From the IMG/VR virus record IMGVR_UViG_3300011010_001092, positions 1-22,473 of that record: a stretch of 22,473 nt of DNA. The stretch is one strand, 5' to 3'. The position numbers and the translations under genes are program-made. A model generated the notes under the pieces. The model worked only from the letters and a program-made list of their open reading frames with translations, ran no database searches and was not told the origin of the DNA. This document shows, piece after piece, positions 1-6,995 of the stretch. This DNA comes from a virus. Position 1 is the stretch's first letter. Each line of letters begins with the position of its first letter.

Positions 1-830
1 GGTGTCCACACTGCCTAAACGACCTACAGTCAGAATCATCACTAGACGTAAAGTCAAAAATCGAAGAAAAGCTAGAAGAACTAAGAGAACAACTTCCTGA
101 AAAACAGAAGAGTGCGTCTGACTTGAACTCACAAGTAACTGATCTTTTATTGGAAAAGGGAGAATTTGATTCCAAAAAGTATTCAATTTTAGCTGACCTC
201 ACCTCACTTAAAAAATCACTTGCTGAATCTCAAAAGAAGGACGACTCCGACGATTCTTCAGAATCTATTTCTCAAATTATTGAAAACACCAAGAGACAGA
301 TTGAAGAAGATAATACAAATCTTTCCTCTTTTACTGATAAAAAGATACTATATTTAAACTTAGATGACCTTCTTTCTGATTCTGGGATAAAGAAGTCAAT
401 GATTGATAAGATCATACCTACTCTTAATGCTAGGATTCATGAAATATCTGAAAAACTTGAATTTAAGTTTTCCTTTGAGTTTGACAACGAATTTGATCCA
501 CATATAACTTATTTAGGCTTAGATATCTCACCTGAAAGCCTTTCTAGCGGACAGCGTAAAAAGATGAATTTAATAGTATTATTAGCATTCATTGAGATCA
601 TTAAGATGAAGCATAGCCAGATGAATGTCATGTTTCTAGATGAAATATTCAGTTCATTAGATAAAAATAATGTGTATAAAGCGATCTCCGTCTTGAAGGA
701 GTATGCTATAAAGTATAATATGACAATCTTTGTCGTTTCGCATGAAGCCTTGCCTGAAGAGTTCTTTGATTATAGAATAATAGTCAATCAAGTAGATCAC
801 TTTTCAGACATGGAAATAGTAAAGATCTAA
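1..830 (+). CDS. 46: Rad50/SbcC-type recombination endonuclease ATPase subunit, T4 gp46-like (5' partial)
   Basis: The reading frame is open from the window edge (first full codon at base 3), so only the C-terminal half is here. Codons 3-14 encode C-P-H-C, the CxxC zinc hook that joins two Rad50-type coiled coils through a shared zinc. A Glu/Lys-rich coiled coil follows, then the ATPase C-lobe: signature motif LSSGQRKKMNL (about 535-567), Walker B and D-loop MFLDEIFSSLD (about 628-660), and the switch histidine in VVSHE. In T4, gp46 pairs with the nuclease gp47 to resect DNA ends for recombination-dependent replication; gp47 is not in this window. A TTG at 123 could be read as a start but is internal, because the zinc hook upstream is in frame. 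The family call is firm; the missing N-lobe (Walker A) should lie upstream of the window. Confidence 0.93.
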   Translation, partial: CPHCLNDLQSESSLDVKSKIEEKLEELREQLPEKQKSASDLNSQVTDLLLEKGEFDSKKYSILADLTSLKKSLAESQKKDDSDDSSESISQIIENTKRQIEEDNTNLSSFTDKKILYLNLDDLLSDSGIKKSMIDKIIPTLNARIHEISEKLEFKFSFEFDNEFDPHITYLGLDISPESLSSGQRKKMNLIVLLAFIEIIKMKHSQMNVMFLDEIFSSLDKNNVYKAISVLKEYAIKYNMTIFVVSHEALPEEFFDYRIIVNQVDHFSDMEIVKI

Positions 831-861
831 TTTTATTTAAAACCTTTTTGCTTTTTCTTAA

Positions 862-867
862 TATAAT
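862..867 (+). promoter_or_regulatory. Possible -10 element before the ThyA-like gene
   Basis: A perfect TATAAT lies 8 nt before the ATG in the 45-nt gap after the gp46-like gene. There is no convincing TTGACA at 17 bp spacing, and the leader it would leave is very short. A promoter here is possible, but chance occurrence in AT-rich DNA is a real alternative. Confidence 0.25.
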
Positions 868-875
868 ATACTTAT

Positions 876-1754
876 ATGTTAACATACAAATCTGAAACAT
901 TTGCTGGTGCTTACAAGGAGAGTCTTTCTGATCTACTAATGTGCCCTGAGTATTTTACTCAACCTAGGGACATGAAAATCAAAGAAAATTGTGACGTTGC
1001 TCTAGTCATCACCAATCCTCTTTCTTGTCTTTATCAAAATTCAGTTCGTTCTTCTCAATGGAAGTATATTGCAGCTGAACTTCTTTGGTACTTTATGGGA
1101 AGAAATGATGTTGAATATATTGCAAAGTTTGCTAAGTTTTGGGAATCCATCCAAAATGAAGACGGAACAGTAAACTCTTCATATGGACACCTGCTTTTTA
1201 CAAATACTAACGAACATCAGTTTACTCAATATAACTGGGCATTTGAATCCTTAAAAAAGGATAAAGATAGCCGCCAAGCAGTTCTACATTTTAATTTACC
1301 TACCCATCAGCGTGAAGGAAACAAGGATTTTGTTTGTACAATGTATGGAATATTTCAAATACGTAACAATAAATTGAATTTTACAGTAAGTATGAGAAGT
1401 AATGACGTTATTTTAGGTCTTCCTACAGATATTGCATTCTTTGCTACTCTACAATCTCAAATGCTGTTTCATCTAGTACTACATGGCGGAGAAGATTTTA
1501 AGGATTTAGAACTAGGTACCTATACTCACATTGCAAACTCTTTTCACTTATATCAGAGACACTTTGACCTCGTAGAAAGAATGATAAGAGAACCATTTGC
1601 TCCATTAAACATTCCTAAAGTAAGAGAAGAATTAATTTCTGTTCAAGGAAAGCCATCTCCCTTATTTAATAGGCTATTCTCTACTCAAAATGATCTTTCT
1701 GAAAGAATGGGAGATGAACTAATGAATTGGATAAAAAATAACTTAAACTCATGA
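876..1754 (+). CDS. ThyA-superfamily pyrimidine methylase: thymidylate synthase or dCMP (hydroxy)methylase
   Basis: This 292-aa enzyme belongs to the thymidylate synthase / dCMP hydroxymethylase family, which transfers a one-carbon unit from methylene-tetrahydrofolate to C5 of a pyrimidine nucleotide. Visible landmarks are the nucleophile Cys154 in DFVCTMYG, the phosphate-binding R174-S-N-D177, the loop GLPTD (181-185) and the H-x-Y pair H224/Y226. The catalytic context (DF-C-T...IR, MRSND, RHF.LV) looks closer to T4 gp42 than to ordinary ThyA. Residue 185 is Asp where thymidylate synthases have the uracil-binding Asn (E. coli N177); gp42 has Asp there, which favours dCMP. The dCMP deaminase just downstream would supply dUMP, which fits thymidylate synthesis, so the substrate is unresolved. 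The ATG follows an AT-rich leader without a Shine-Dalgarno sequence. The stop overlaps the next start (ATGA). Confidence 0.85.
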   Translation: MLTYKSETFAGAYKESLSDLLMCPEYFTQPRDMKIKENCDVALVITNPLSCLYQNSVRSSQWKYIAAELLWYFMGRNDVEYIAKFAKFWESIQNEDGTVNSSYGHLLFTNTNEHQFTQYNWAFESLKKDKDSRQAVLHFNLPTHQREGNKDFVCTMYGIFQIRNNKLNFTVSMRSNDVILGLPTDIAFFATLQSQMLFHLVLHGGEDFKDLELGTYTHIANSFHLYQRHFDLVERMIREPFAPLNIPKVREELISVQGKPSPLFNRLFSTQNDLSERMGDELMNWIKNNLNS

Positions 1755-1981
1755 GACAATTTATCACAAAAGTTGCTGCTTTCTTTATAACTGCACTACT
1801 CTGTACGTATGTATACATTTGGACCGGCTTAAATGCTATATTTAAAGTCGATATAACGTATATACAATGGTTAGCTATTCAATTAATACTTAATTTAATT
1901 ATAGTTGGGCCTTTACTTAATAAACCATTAAACAAAAAGAATGAATCAAAAGGATCTAAAATATCACTTGACATACCTTGA
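1751..1981 (+). CDS. Small membrane protein, two predicted TM helices
   Basis: This 76-aa protein has two hydrophobic stretches, roughly residues 7-28 (VAAFFITALLCTYVYIW) and 38-56 (IQWLAIQLILNLIIVGPLL), and then a Lys/Asn-rich tail. That pattern suggests a small hairpin membrane protein with a short connecting loop. It starts by ATGA overlap with the upstream ThyA-like gene and runs 41 nt into the dCMP deaminase gene, so it is translationally embedded in the nucleotide-metabolism operon. I do not recognise a family, and no function is claimed. Confidence 0.6.
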   Translation: MRQFITKVAAFFITALLCTYVYIWTGLNAIFKVDITYIQWLAIQLILNLIIVGPLLNKPLNKKNESKGSKISLDIP

Positions 1982-2360
1982 AATGGCAACTGTGTGGTCT
2001 ACTCTGTCTTGCTGTAAACGCAAGAAAGTAGGTGCACTTATCGTCAAGGATGGTACTATAATTTCAGATGGCTTTAATGGGACACCTAAAGGCTTTGCAA
2101 ACGACTGTGAAGACGCTAACGGTAACACTAATTGGTATGTTTTACATGCTGAGGCTAATGCTATGTTAAAGGTAGCAAAATCAACTCAAAATACAGAAGG
2201 TTCAACCTTATATGTAACTTATTCTCCATGTAAAGACTGTTCAAAACTGATAATTCAATCAGGAATAAAAAGAGTCATATACAAGGAAGAATACAGAGAC
2301 ATTTCTGGTGTAAAAATATTAAGGGAGGCAAATATTGATGTCATCCACTTGGGAATTTAA
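1941..2360 (+). CDS. cd: Deoxycytidylate (dCMP) deaminase
   Basis: This 139-aa zinc enzyme deaminates dCMP to dUMP. The zinc site is clear: H69-A-E71 (HAEANA), where Glu71 is the proton shuttle, and P-C97-x-x-C100 (SPCKDC). KKVGALIVKDG and DGFNGTPKGF match the N-terminal nucleotide-binding strands of dCMP deaminases. The ATG at 1941 overlaps the preceding gene by 41 nt, but I prefer it to Met15 because the first helix (DLKYHLTYLEMA) is needed by the fold. It sits immediately downstream of the ThyA-like gene, as expected for a dTMP supply pathway. In T4 the same enzyme (cd) works within the dNTP synthetase complex. Confidence 0.92.
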   Translation: MNQKDLKYHLTYLEMATVWSTLSCCKRKKVGALIVKDGTIISDGFNGTPKGFANDCEDANGNTNWYVLHAEANAMLKVAKSTQNTEGSTLYVTYSPCKDCSKLIIQSGIKRVIYKEEYRDISGVKILREANIDVIHLGI

Positions 2361-2362
2361 AA

Positions 2363-2800
2363 ATGGAAAATAGAAAAATTGATGTTATATTCGTTAGAGA
2401 ATACAAGAGTTTCATAGGAGCTTTTAACAAAAAAAGTAAGTCTGATTATCTTCTAAATGTCACTAAAATAGTTAGAGACAAATTTAACACTCGATTTTTA
2501 ATGCCAAATAAAGTTCAATCTTTTTTGCTAAATTACGAAGTTAAAAAGCTACTAGATAAAGCAATCAAAGTAAAGAACAAGAAGTATACTAGAATAATTT
2601 ATCTAAACACTAATCTATCGATAAGTACAGTTCTAAATTCAATAGATTTTATTAATGAAGAATATTTCGATTTAGAATTTAGCTATTTCATGATTCCATC
2701 AAAAGAAATAGAAGAAGACTTTGAGTTAATTAATAATCCTAAGCTAGAAATATTAGATCCAGTTAAGATGAAAATACTTACAGAAGAGTCGATAGTATAG
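2363..2800 (+). CDS. Hypothetical protein, 145 aa
   Basis: I do not recognise this protein. It is Lys/Ile/Asn-rich with no signal peptide or membrane segment. Its predicted alternating pattern starts with a strand (KIDVIFVREY), continues with helices, and has a second strand-like core (YTRIIYLNTNLSISTVLNSIDFI), compatible with a small alpha/beta fold. It begins 2 nt after the dCMP deaminase stop and ends the first + strand operon, 19 nt before the convergent structural block. The tight spacing implies co-expression with the nucleotide-metabolism genes, but no catalytic motif can be identified. Confidence 0.75.
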   Translation: MENRKIDVIFVREYKSFIGAFNKKSKSDYLLNVTKIVRDKFNTRFLMPNKVQSFLLNYEVKKLLDKAIKVKNKKYTRIIYLNTNLSISTVLNSIDFINEEYFDLEFSYFMIPSKEIEEDFELINNPKLEILDPVKMKILTEESIV

Positions 2801-2819
2801 TTTATTACTACTGTTAATA

Positions 2820-3605
2820 TTAAGAATCTAAGTCAGCAAGGAATTTATCCATCTCCTCTTTACTTAAACCTAGATCATTTAAAAATTCAGGATTTGCTCC
2901 AAGCTGTGATTCTGACTCGTCACTGTCACAACTAGGACAATAATTATTATTATCAACTGGCTCACCACAACCTGAACAAGAATAACCGTCTGGATTCATT
3001 CCGCATTCTTCAGGATTCATTCCATATTGGTCAGGATTCATTCCACAGTGCATTCCGTATTCTCTTGAATCGTCTTTACCGCAGTTAGAACAGTATGCGT
3101 CTTCATCAATAGACGAACTACAACAACTAGACTTGTAGTCGTCGGGATTCATTCCATATTCATCTGAACCACCTTCATAACTTCTAAGATTAGCAGCTAC
3201 ATTTGAAATATCATCATACCCTTCGTTTATAAAAGTATTGAAAGAAACTACTTTAGTGTTTTCATCAAGTTCACCTACTTCAACTGTAGGATATGCTGTA
3301 AAATAAGGATCTGGATAAGTAAAAGGTTTTTTACCTTCTTGTTTGTATACCAAGTCATGTGTCATTGCTTTGTATGTAGAGTCATATACCTTATGTGAAA
3401 ATGCAGGGTCACGTTCAACTACTCTACGATATTGAGAAAGCTTAGGGCTCTTGTTAATTAACTTACCTTTTGCATCTCTTGCTTGAATTGCAGAAGCAGG
3501 TCCACCGAATCCTGGTTTTTTAAGATCCATATAGTCATTAAATCCTAATAGATCTCGTCTATGTGCGTTAAACATCTCCATCTTATTATACGTTAATTTG
3601 TCCAA
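2820..3605 (-). CDS. Virion-block protein with zinc ribbon and GMNP repeats
   Basis: This 261-aa protein is encoded in the late structural block and overlaps the 3' end of the tail tube gene by 20 nt. Residues 1-145 form an unrecognised domain. Residues 150-241 alternate cysteine motifs with a short repeat: YGMNPD or close variants begin at residues 150, 187, 194, 201 and (degenerate, GANPE) 236. One complete zinc ribbon is C210-x2-C213-x9-C223-x2-C226. A second, partial one has C161-C162-x9-C172-x2-C175, with the first CxxC collapsed to CC. The C terminus is acidic and helical (KEEMDKFLADLD). Position suggests a tail, neck or decoration protein, but no homologue is recognised. Confidence 0.8.
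   Translation of the reverse strand: MDKLTYNKMEMFNAHRRDLLGFNDYMDLKKPGFGGPASAIQARDAKGKLINKSPKLSQYRRVVERDPAFSHKVYDSTYKAMTHDLVYKQEGKKPFTYPDPYFTAYPTVEVGELDENTKVVSFNTFINEGYDDISNVAANLRSYEGGSDEYGMNPDDYKSSCCSSSIDEDAYCSNCGKDDSREYGMHCGMNPDQYGMNPEECGMNPDGYSCSGCGEPVDNNNYCPSCDSDESESQLGANPEFLNDLGLSKEEMDKFLADLDS
2886..3155 (-). repeat. GMNP(D/E) coding repeats
   Basis: Five in-frame copies of a short repeat (four GMNP, one GANP) are interspersed with Cys pairs. At DNA level the + strand shows repeated ggattcattcc blocks, for example near 2992-3045 and 3144-3155. The spacing is irregular, so this is a protein repeat and not a regular satellite. Confidence 0.75.
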
Positions 3606-4164
3606 TTCTACTCTCTATAAAGTAGTCAGCTCGATAAGTCATAGCTACATCATATATAGCAGTACCCCCATATTCTAGCGCCATTTCAGTCAGTTTGCCG
3701 TCTGGAATAACTGATGGAAACTTAAATTCTCTAAATATCTCGCCAGCCTTATTAAAGATAACTACCGCGATCTCTCCAACATAACTTCTCTTAAGGCCTT
3801 GTGCTCCAGTTTGTGGATTGTATACGATATCATTCCATGCCCTTAGTATATTATATACGTATGCATTATTTTCTTCATTTAAGTTCACAGTAAAATTGAT
3901 AGCCAAGTCAACTGTCGTCTTGTCGGGTGCAGATGCTGCATAACTTCTAGTAGCGAACTTGTATTTTTGTTCAATTAAAGATGTACCTGATGATTGTATT
4001 TCAGGCAGTCCGCCTATTTTTGTAACGTGTTCAACGAGTAGAGAAACATTAGGCCCTCCAATTACAGCCGGCGGCGTTATTATTACCTCGAACTGGTTTA
4101 AATAAATAGGTTCGTAGTATTTAACTGCAGCTGTTGAGTTTGTCCAATATGGTAAACCTGCCAT
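3586..4164 (-). CDS. 19: Tail tube protein, T4 gp19-like
   Basis: This 192-aa protein matches the gp19-type tail tube family, the subunit that forms the inner tube of contractile tails. Features are an N-terminal strand (YLNQFEVIITPP), a central loop with LPEIQSSGTS, the family pattern around ILRAWNDIVYNPQTGAQGLK, strands (GEIAVVIFNKAGEIFREFKF), then FPSVIPDGKL and a C-terminal strand pair ending in TYRADYFIE. Length is typical of gp19 relatives (about 160-200 aa). A RATAAATAA late-promoter-like element lies 18 nt before the ATG. The downstream zinc-ribbon gene overlaps its end. The tail sheath gene (gp18) is not in this window. Confidence 0.85.
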   Translation of the reverse strand: MAGLPYWTNSTAAVKYYEPIYLNQFEVIITPPAVIGGPNVSLLVEHVTKIGGLPEIQSSGTSLIEQKYKFATRSYAASAPDKTTVDLAINFTVNLNEENNAYVYNILRAWNDIVYNPQTGAQGLKRSYVGEIAVVIFNKAGEIFREFKFPSVIPDGKLTEMALEYGGTAIYDVAMTYRADYFIESRIGQINV

Positions 4165-4182
4165 TTTGTATCGATTATTTTA

Positions 4183-4192
4183 GTTATTTATT
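4183..4192 (-). promoter_or_regulatory. Late-promoter-like element before the tail tube gene
   Basis: On the minus strand the sequence is AATAAATAAC, 18 nt before the gp19-like ATG. It matches the RATAAATAA element found at the same distance before other late-type genes here and resembles the T4 late -10 element TATAAATA. Confidence 0.6.
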
Positions 4193-4207
4193 CTTTCTTC
4201 TAGTAAA

Positions 4208-5539
4208 TTATTTAGCTTCTCCACTTTCGCTAGGTGGTTTTACCAGTTCAGTCGTAGGTTCTTCATCTTCCGTATCGTCTTCCACCTCTTCTTCAGTCGA
4301 TTCTCCCTCTTCAGGAGCAATTATTGGTGATGCCACTTGCTCTTTAAAAATTCCATCAAAGTCTATATTTGCCTTAAATCCTACTTGTGCAGACCTATTA
4401 CTGTAAGTATCTATCTTTACTGAATCTCCTGAAAATTCTAAAAGTAATGAAGGTAATAGCGTCATGAATATTAATTCACTTAAGTTATCTACTGGATCGT
4501 ACATTGTTGCTTTAGATATAGGCGGCTCTGTTTTATTATCAATAGTCATTCCATCAAATAAACCGCCGCTTGCATAGACTTTAAAGTTATCCCAAGAATT
4601 TATAGACTGTCCGTCTAGTGTATCAACCATTCCTGTAGAAAGTTTTAGAGTACAGGTAGGTGTGCTGCTCTCTACACTACTTGTTGATATCTCTCTAAGT
4701 ACAATTCTATCTGCTTTAAATGTTATCTTTATATTAGTATTCTTGAAGTACTTGTCGTTTATTGCCTTTTTCTGTTCAACCGTTAGTGGAATTTTAGTAG
4801 CAGGTGGAGTAGTCTCTACCTTAACTGGCTCACTCTCCTTGCTTTCAGGTTCGTCAGTAGCTGCAGGTAGGCTAGCATCAGTAGTCGTTGCAGGTAGACC
4901 AGCCGCAGTAGTAGTTGCAGGTAAACCAGCAGCAGTAGTCGTTGCAGGCAAGTTTGATTCATTGATATTTTCACCTAGTTGTGCTTGACCCTTTCCTAAT
5001 TCTCCAGCAGTAGTTGTTCCACTTATTTCTCCGCTGTTTCCAACCTGTGCGGCTGTCTGTTGATTAGTCTTGTTTAGGGCGTCAGTAAAGTCGATATTTG
5101 CTAAATCATCGGGGTCAGGTTCAACAACATCAGGTATTCCACCAGTTATCGGTCCATTTGTTTGATCTGGCTGTGTTGCTACAATACCGTTCATCTCGTC
5201 GGCATATGCCTTAGAGAATGCCATTTTTATGTATTCTGTAGCTAGGTCAAGTTTACGTTTGAAAAGGTTTACTTCACTAAGGATAACGTAATTTAAGGTT
5301 GCATGACCCTCCATAAACTTTAAGTCTGGATAGATGTCTACTTGGTGAAGTTTTCCCTCAACCCAACGCTGATCGTATTTAGCTTCTCCGTCAACTATCG
5401 ACCATCTCATGTCATAGCTTAAGATTGCTTGAAAAACAAAACCACCATCTTTTATCGCAGCATCATCAGCTCCTTCAAATAAATTATGCATTTTTCTCTT
5501 TTCTGTCTCGGGTACGTCTATAGTTTTTCCAGATTTCAT
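4208..5539 (-). CDS. Structural-block protein with tandem LPATTTAAG linker
   Basis: This protein of up to 443 aa has no recognised family. Residues 18-115 form an N-terminal domain. Residues 120-260 are a low-complexity Thr/Ala/Pro/Asn linker holding three 9-residue repeats (LPATTTAAG, LPATTTAAG, LPATTTDAS) and a decayed fourth. Residues 260-405 look like a beta-rich domain. The last 40 residues are highly acidic (EEGESTEEEVEDDTEDEE). Two ATGs are possible: 5539, which overlaps the upstream gene by 56 nt, or 5491 (Met17), which overlaps by 8 nt; the second is the more usual arrangement and would give 427 aa. It lies 43 nt before the tail tube gene, so a tail or neck role is inferred from position only. 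Confidence 0.8.
   Translation of the reverse strand: MKSGKTIDVPETEKRKMHNLFEGADDAAIKDGGFVFQAILSYDMRWSIVDGEAKYDQRWVEGKLHQVDIYPDLKFMEGHATLNYVILSEVNLFKRKLDLATEYIKMAFSKAYADEMNGIVATQPDQTNGPITGGIPDVVEPDPDDLANIDFTDALNKTNQQTAAQVGNSGEISGTTTAGELGKGQAQLGENINESNLPATTTAAGLPATTTAAGLPATTTDASLPAATDEPESKESEPVKVETTPPATKIPLTVEQKKAINDKYFKNTNIKITFKADRIVLREISTSSVESSTPTCTLKLSTGMVDTLDGQSINSWDNFKVYASGGLFDGMTIDNKTEPPISKATMYDPVDNLSELIFMTLLPSLLLEFSGDSVKIDTYSNRSAQVGFKANIDFDGIFKEQVASPIIAPEEGESTEEEVEDDTEDEEPTTELVKPPSESGEAK
4861..4955 (-). repeat. 27-bp tandem repeat coding for LPATTTAAG
   Basis: The + strand word gcaggta or gcaggca recurs at 4863, 4890, 4917 and 4944, an exact 27-bp (9-codon) period with a few substitutions. 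It keeps the reading frame and encodes an extensible Thr/Ala/Pro linker. The period and sequence divergence fit slippage within a protein linker. Confidence 0.85.
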
Positions 5540-5747
5540 TATAGATATTACATGAGGCTCCTAGGAAGTTGATAATACCTACGTATTTCTTCTTCTCTTC
5601 ACCTTCCATGTTTGCAATCTTAGAACCTAATCGCTTAGCATCATTGACTGACAACTCCTCATCTTCGTCCTTTCCGACCAATTTTTTAAGATCTCCCTTC
5701 TTTTCTAATAGTGAATACCTTTCAAATCTTTCGATTGCTCTTTTCAT
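5484..5747 (-). CDS. Small charged hypothetical protein, 87 aa
   Basis: I do not recognise this 87-aa protein. It is very rich in Lys, Arg and Glu (KKGDLKKLVGKDEDEEL) and predicted mostly helical, with a more hydrophobic patch near residues 55-72 (YVGIINFLGASCNIYNEIW). The ATG has an A-rich leader; a TAAATAA-containing sequence about 13-14 nt upstream (5761-5770, minus strand) is a weaker version of the late element. It overlaps the next gene by 8 or 56 nt depending on which start that gene uses. Its place between two structural-block genes suggests a small virion or assembly factor. Confidence 0.7.
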   Translation of the reverse strand: MKRAIERFERYSLLEKKGDLKKLVGKDEDEELSVNDAKRLGSKIANMEGEEKKKYVGIINFLGASCNIYNEIWKNYRRTRDRKEKNA

Positions 5748-5765
5748 CTTATTTTTAAGATTTAT

Positions 5766-5990
5766 TTACTTTATGATATTCTTGTTTCTAGCAGTTGTCA
5801 TGTACTGACTAGTATACTTACCTATTTGAGGAGTACCTTTACCTTTTACTGGACCTTGTGTTAATCCTTGATTAACTTTTGCTGAGCCAGATCGGTCGTT
5901 AGCTAAAATGTTTGCTTTTCCTCTATAGCCAGATTCTGCCTTTTTGAAAGCTGACATGAACTGATTGTAATTCATAACTGGATTCGCCAT
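5766..5990 (-). CDS. Small basic hypothetical protein, 74 aa
   Basis: This 74-aa protein is basic and Gly/Asn/Gln-rich, with no membrane segment and no recognised domain. The middle (GSAKVNQGLTQGPVKGKG) looks disordered, and the ends (NYNQFMSAFKKAESGY and YTSQYMTTARNKN) could be short helices. It is the first gene of the minus-strand structural block. A perfect late-type element (GATAAATAAT) lies 17 nt before its ATG, which is the best evidence that it is expressed, and expressed late. A small virion protein is possible but not shown. Confidence 0.65.
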   Translation of the reverse strand: MANPVMNYNQFMSAFKKAESGYRGKANILANDRSGSAKVNQGLTQGPVKGKGTPQIGKYTSQYMTTARNKNIIK

Positions 5991-6007
5991 TGTGTGTTAA
6001 TTTTTTT

Positions 6008-6017
6008 ATTATTTATC
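6008..6017 (-). promoter_or_regulatory. Late-promoter-like element heading the tail block
   Basis: Minus-strand GATAAATAAT lies 17 nt before the ATG at 5990. It is in the 104-nt divergent gap between the late minus-strand block and the + strand glycosylase gene and would drive the whole 5990-2820 block. Confidence 0.6.
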
Positions 6018-6094
6018 TTTTACACCAGTATTTTTTATTAAATCCCAAGATATTTTAAGTTTTTAAGTATCGTAAGTTTTAGTATTATTGATAT

Positions 6095-6907
6095 ATGCCA
6101 GAATTAGCCGAAATAAGAATCATGTCAGACTACATAAACGATGTCTGCGAAACCAATAATTTTACTAGTTTTTTATTTTCTGAGAGTGCTTGGGATAGAG
6201 GACTTGGGATAACTATGCCTAGTGATTTACAGATATTTAGTATCCAAGCCGATGCAAAAGGTAAGGAGCTTATGCTATCAATCATTCAAGGCCAAGAGAT
6301 ATTTATGAAAATAAGCTGCTCAATGGGAATGTCAGGTCACTGGGTGTATGTCAAAAATGGCGAAGAGATGCCTAATCACGTACATATGATCTTTAGATCA
6401 GTCACGCTCGACTCATTATGTCTAGTAGACGTTCGTCGTTTTGCTAAATGGAAGGTCGTTAAGGACTGGTCACAGAGTCGTGGCCCATGTCCAGTCGAGG
6501 AACATGAAAGTTTTCTTGAAAACATCAATAACAATATCAGTCGTTCAGTCTTTTCAAAACCAATCTGTGAGTTATTATTAGATCAAAGGTTTTTTAACGG
6601 GATAGGTAATTATCTTAGGGCAGAGATACTATATCGTGCCTCTCAAGATCCATTTGAGGAAGCCAGAAAGGCCCTATCTAGTAATCCATTGATTACTGAA
6701 TTATGTAAAAGAATCCCATTAGAAGCCTACCAATTAGGTGGAGGTCAGTTGAAAGACTGGGAGAGCCCATTTAAGATACCTAGATTTAGTTTTGAGGGTT
6801 GGATTCAGTGCTATGGAAAGTCTCAAAAACAAGTAGATGGTACTGGTAGAACTATTTGGTATCACCAGAGTCAATTAAAACCAGAAGCAACAGTCTTAGT
6901 TCTATAG
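6095..6907 (+). CDS. Fpg/Nei-family DNA glycosylase/AP lyase with zincless finger
   Basis: This 270-aa protein belongs to the Fpg/Nei base-excision repair family, which removes oxidised bases and nicks the abasic site. After Met removal, Pro and Glu of PELAE give the catalytic N-terminal proline and glutamate. Lys57 (AKGKELML) matches the conserved phosphate-contact lysine. The helix-two-turn-helix is clear at about 160-182 (FFNGIGNYLRAEILY). The C-terminal finger (236-260) keeps the GRTIWY arginine (R252) but has only one Cys (C239) instead of four, so it should not bind zinc, as in the zincless finger of NEIL1. It is the first gene of a + strand block, divergent from the tail genes. Whether it prefers Fpg- or Nei-type lesions cannot be told. 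Confidence 0.9.
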   Translation: MPELAEIRIMSDYINDVCETNNFTSFLFSESAWDRGLGITMPSDLQIFSIQADAKGKELMLSIIQGQEIFMKISCSMGMSGHWVYVKNGEEMPNHVHMIFRSVTLDSLCLVDVRRFAKWKVVKDWSQSRGPCPVEEHESFLENINNNISRSVFSKPICELLLDQRFFNGIGNYLRAEILYRASQDPFEEARKALSSNPLITELCKRIPLEAYQLGGGQLKDWESPFKIPRFSFEGWIQCYGKSQKQVDGTGRTIWYHQSQLKPEATVLVL

Positions 6908-6995
6908 TAAGAATTAAAATTACCTTAATACCGCAAAAGATACGCCTTTAAATGTTGATGTAGAAACACAATTCAACATAACTTAAATTAAATAG

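Noticed and set aside
123-125. TTG at 123 as the start of the first gene
   Set aside because: The frame is open to the window edge and encodes the Rad50 zinc hook CPHC upstream.
846-867. MotA-box-like TTTGCTTTT upstream of TATAAT, as in T4 middle promoters
   Set aside because: The gap to the -10 element is about half that of T4 middle promoters, and T-rich DNA makes the match weak.
4134-4406. Plus-strand frame, Ser-rich
   Set aside because: It reads antisense through the acidic tail of the 4208-5539 gene and the start of the tail tube gene; the Ser runs come from the complement of Glu/Asp/Thr codons.
4861-4955. CRISPR-like periodic repeat
   Set aside because: The 27-bp units are contiguous with no spacers and stay in frame as a protein linker.
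4662-4988. Plus-strand open frame with repeated VVVAGKPAA segments
   Set aside because: It is the antisense reading of the LPATTTAAG repeats and has no independent start context; the minus-strand gene is supported by its neighbours.
5569-5808. Plus-strand frame with hydrophobic end
   Set aside because: Antisense to two tightly packed minus-strand genes, with no promoter or leader; composition is that of the complement of Lys/Glu-rich genes.
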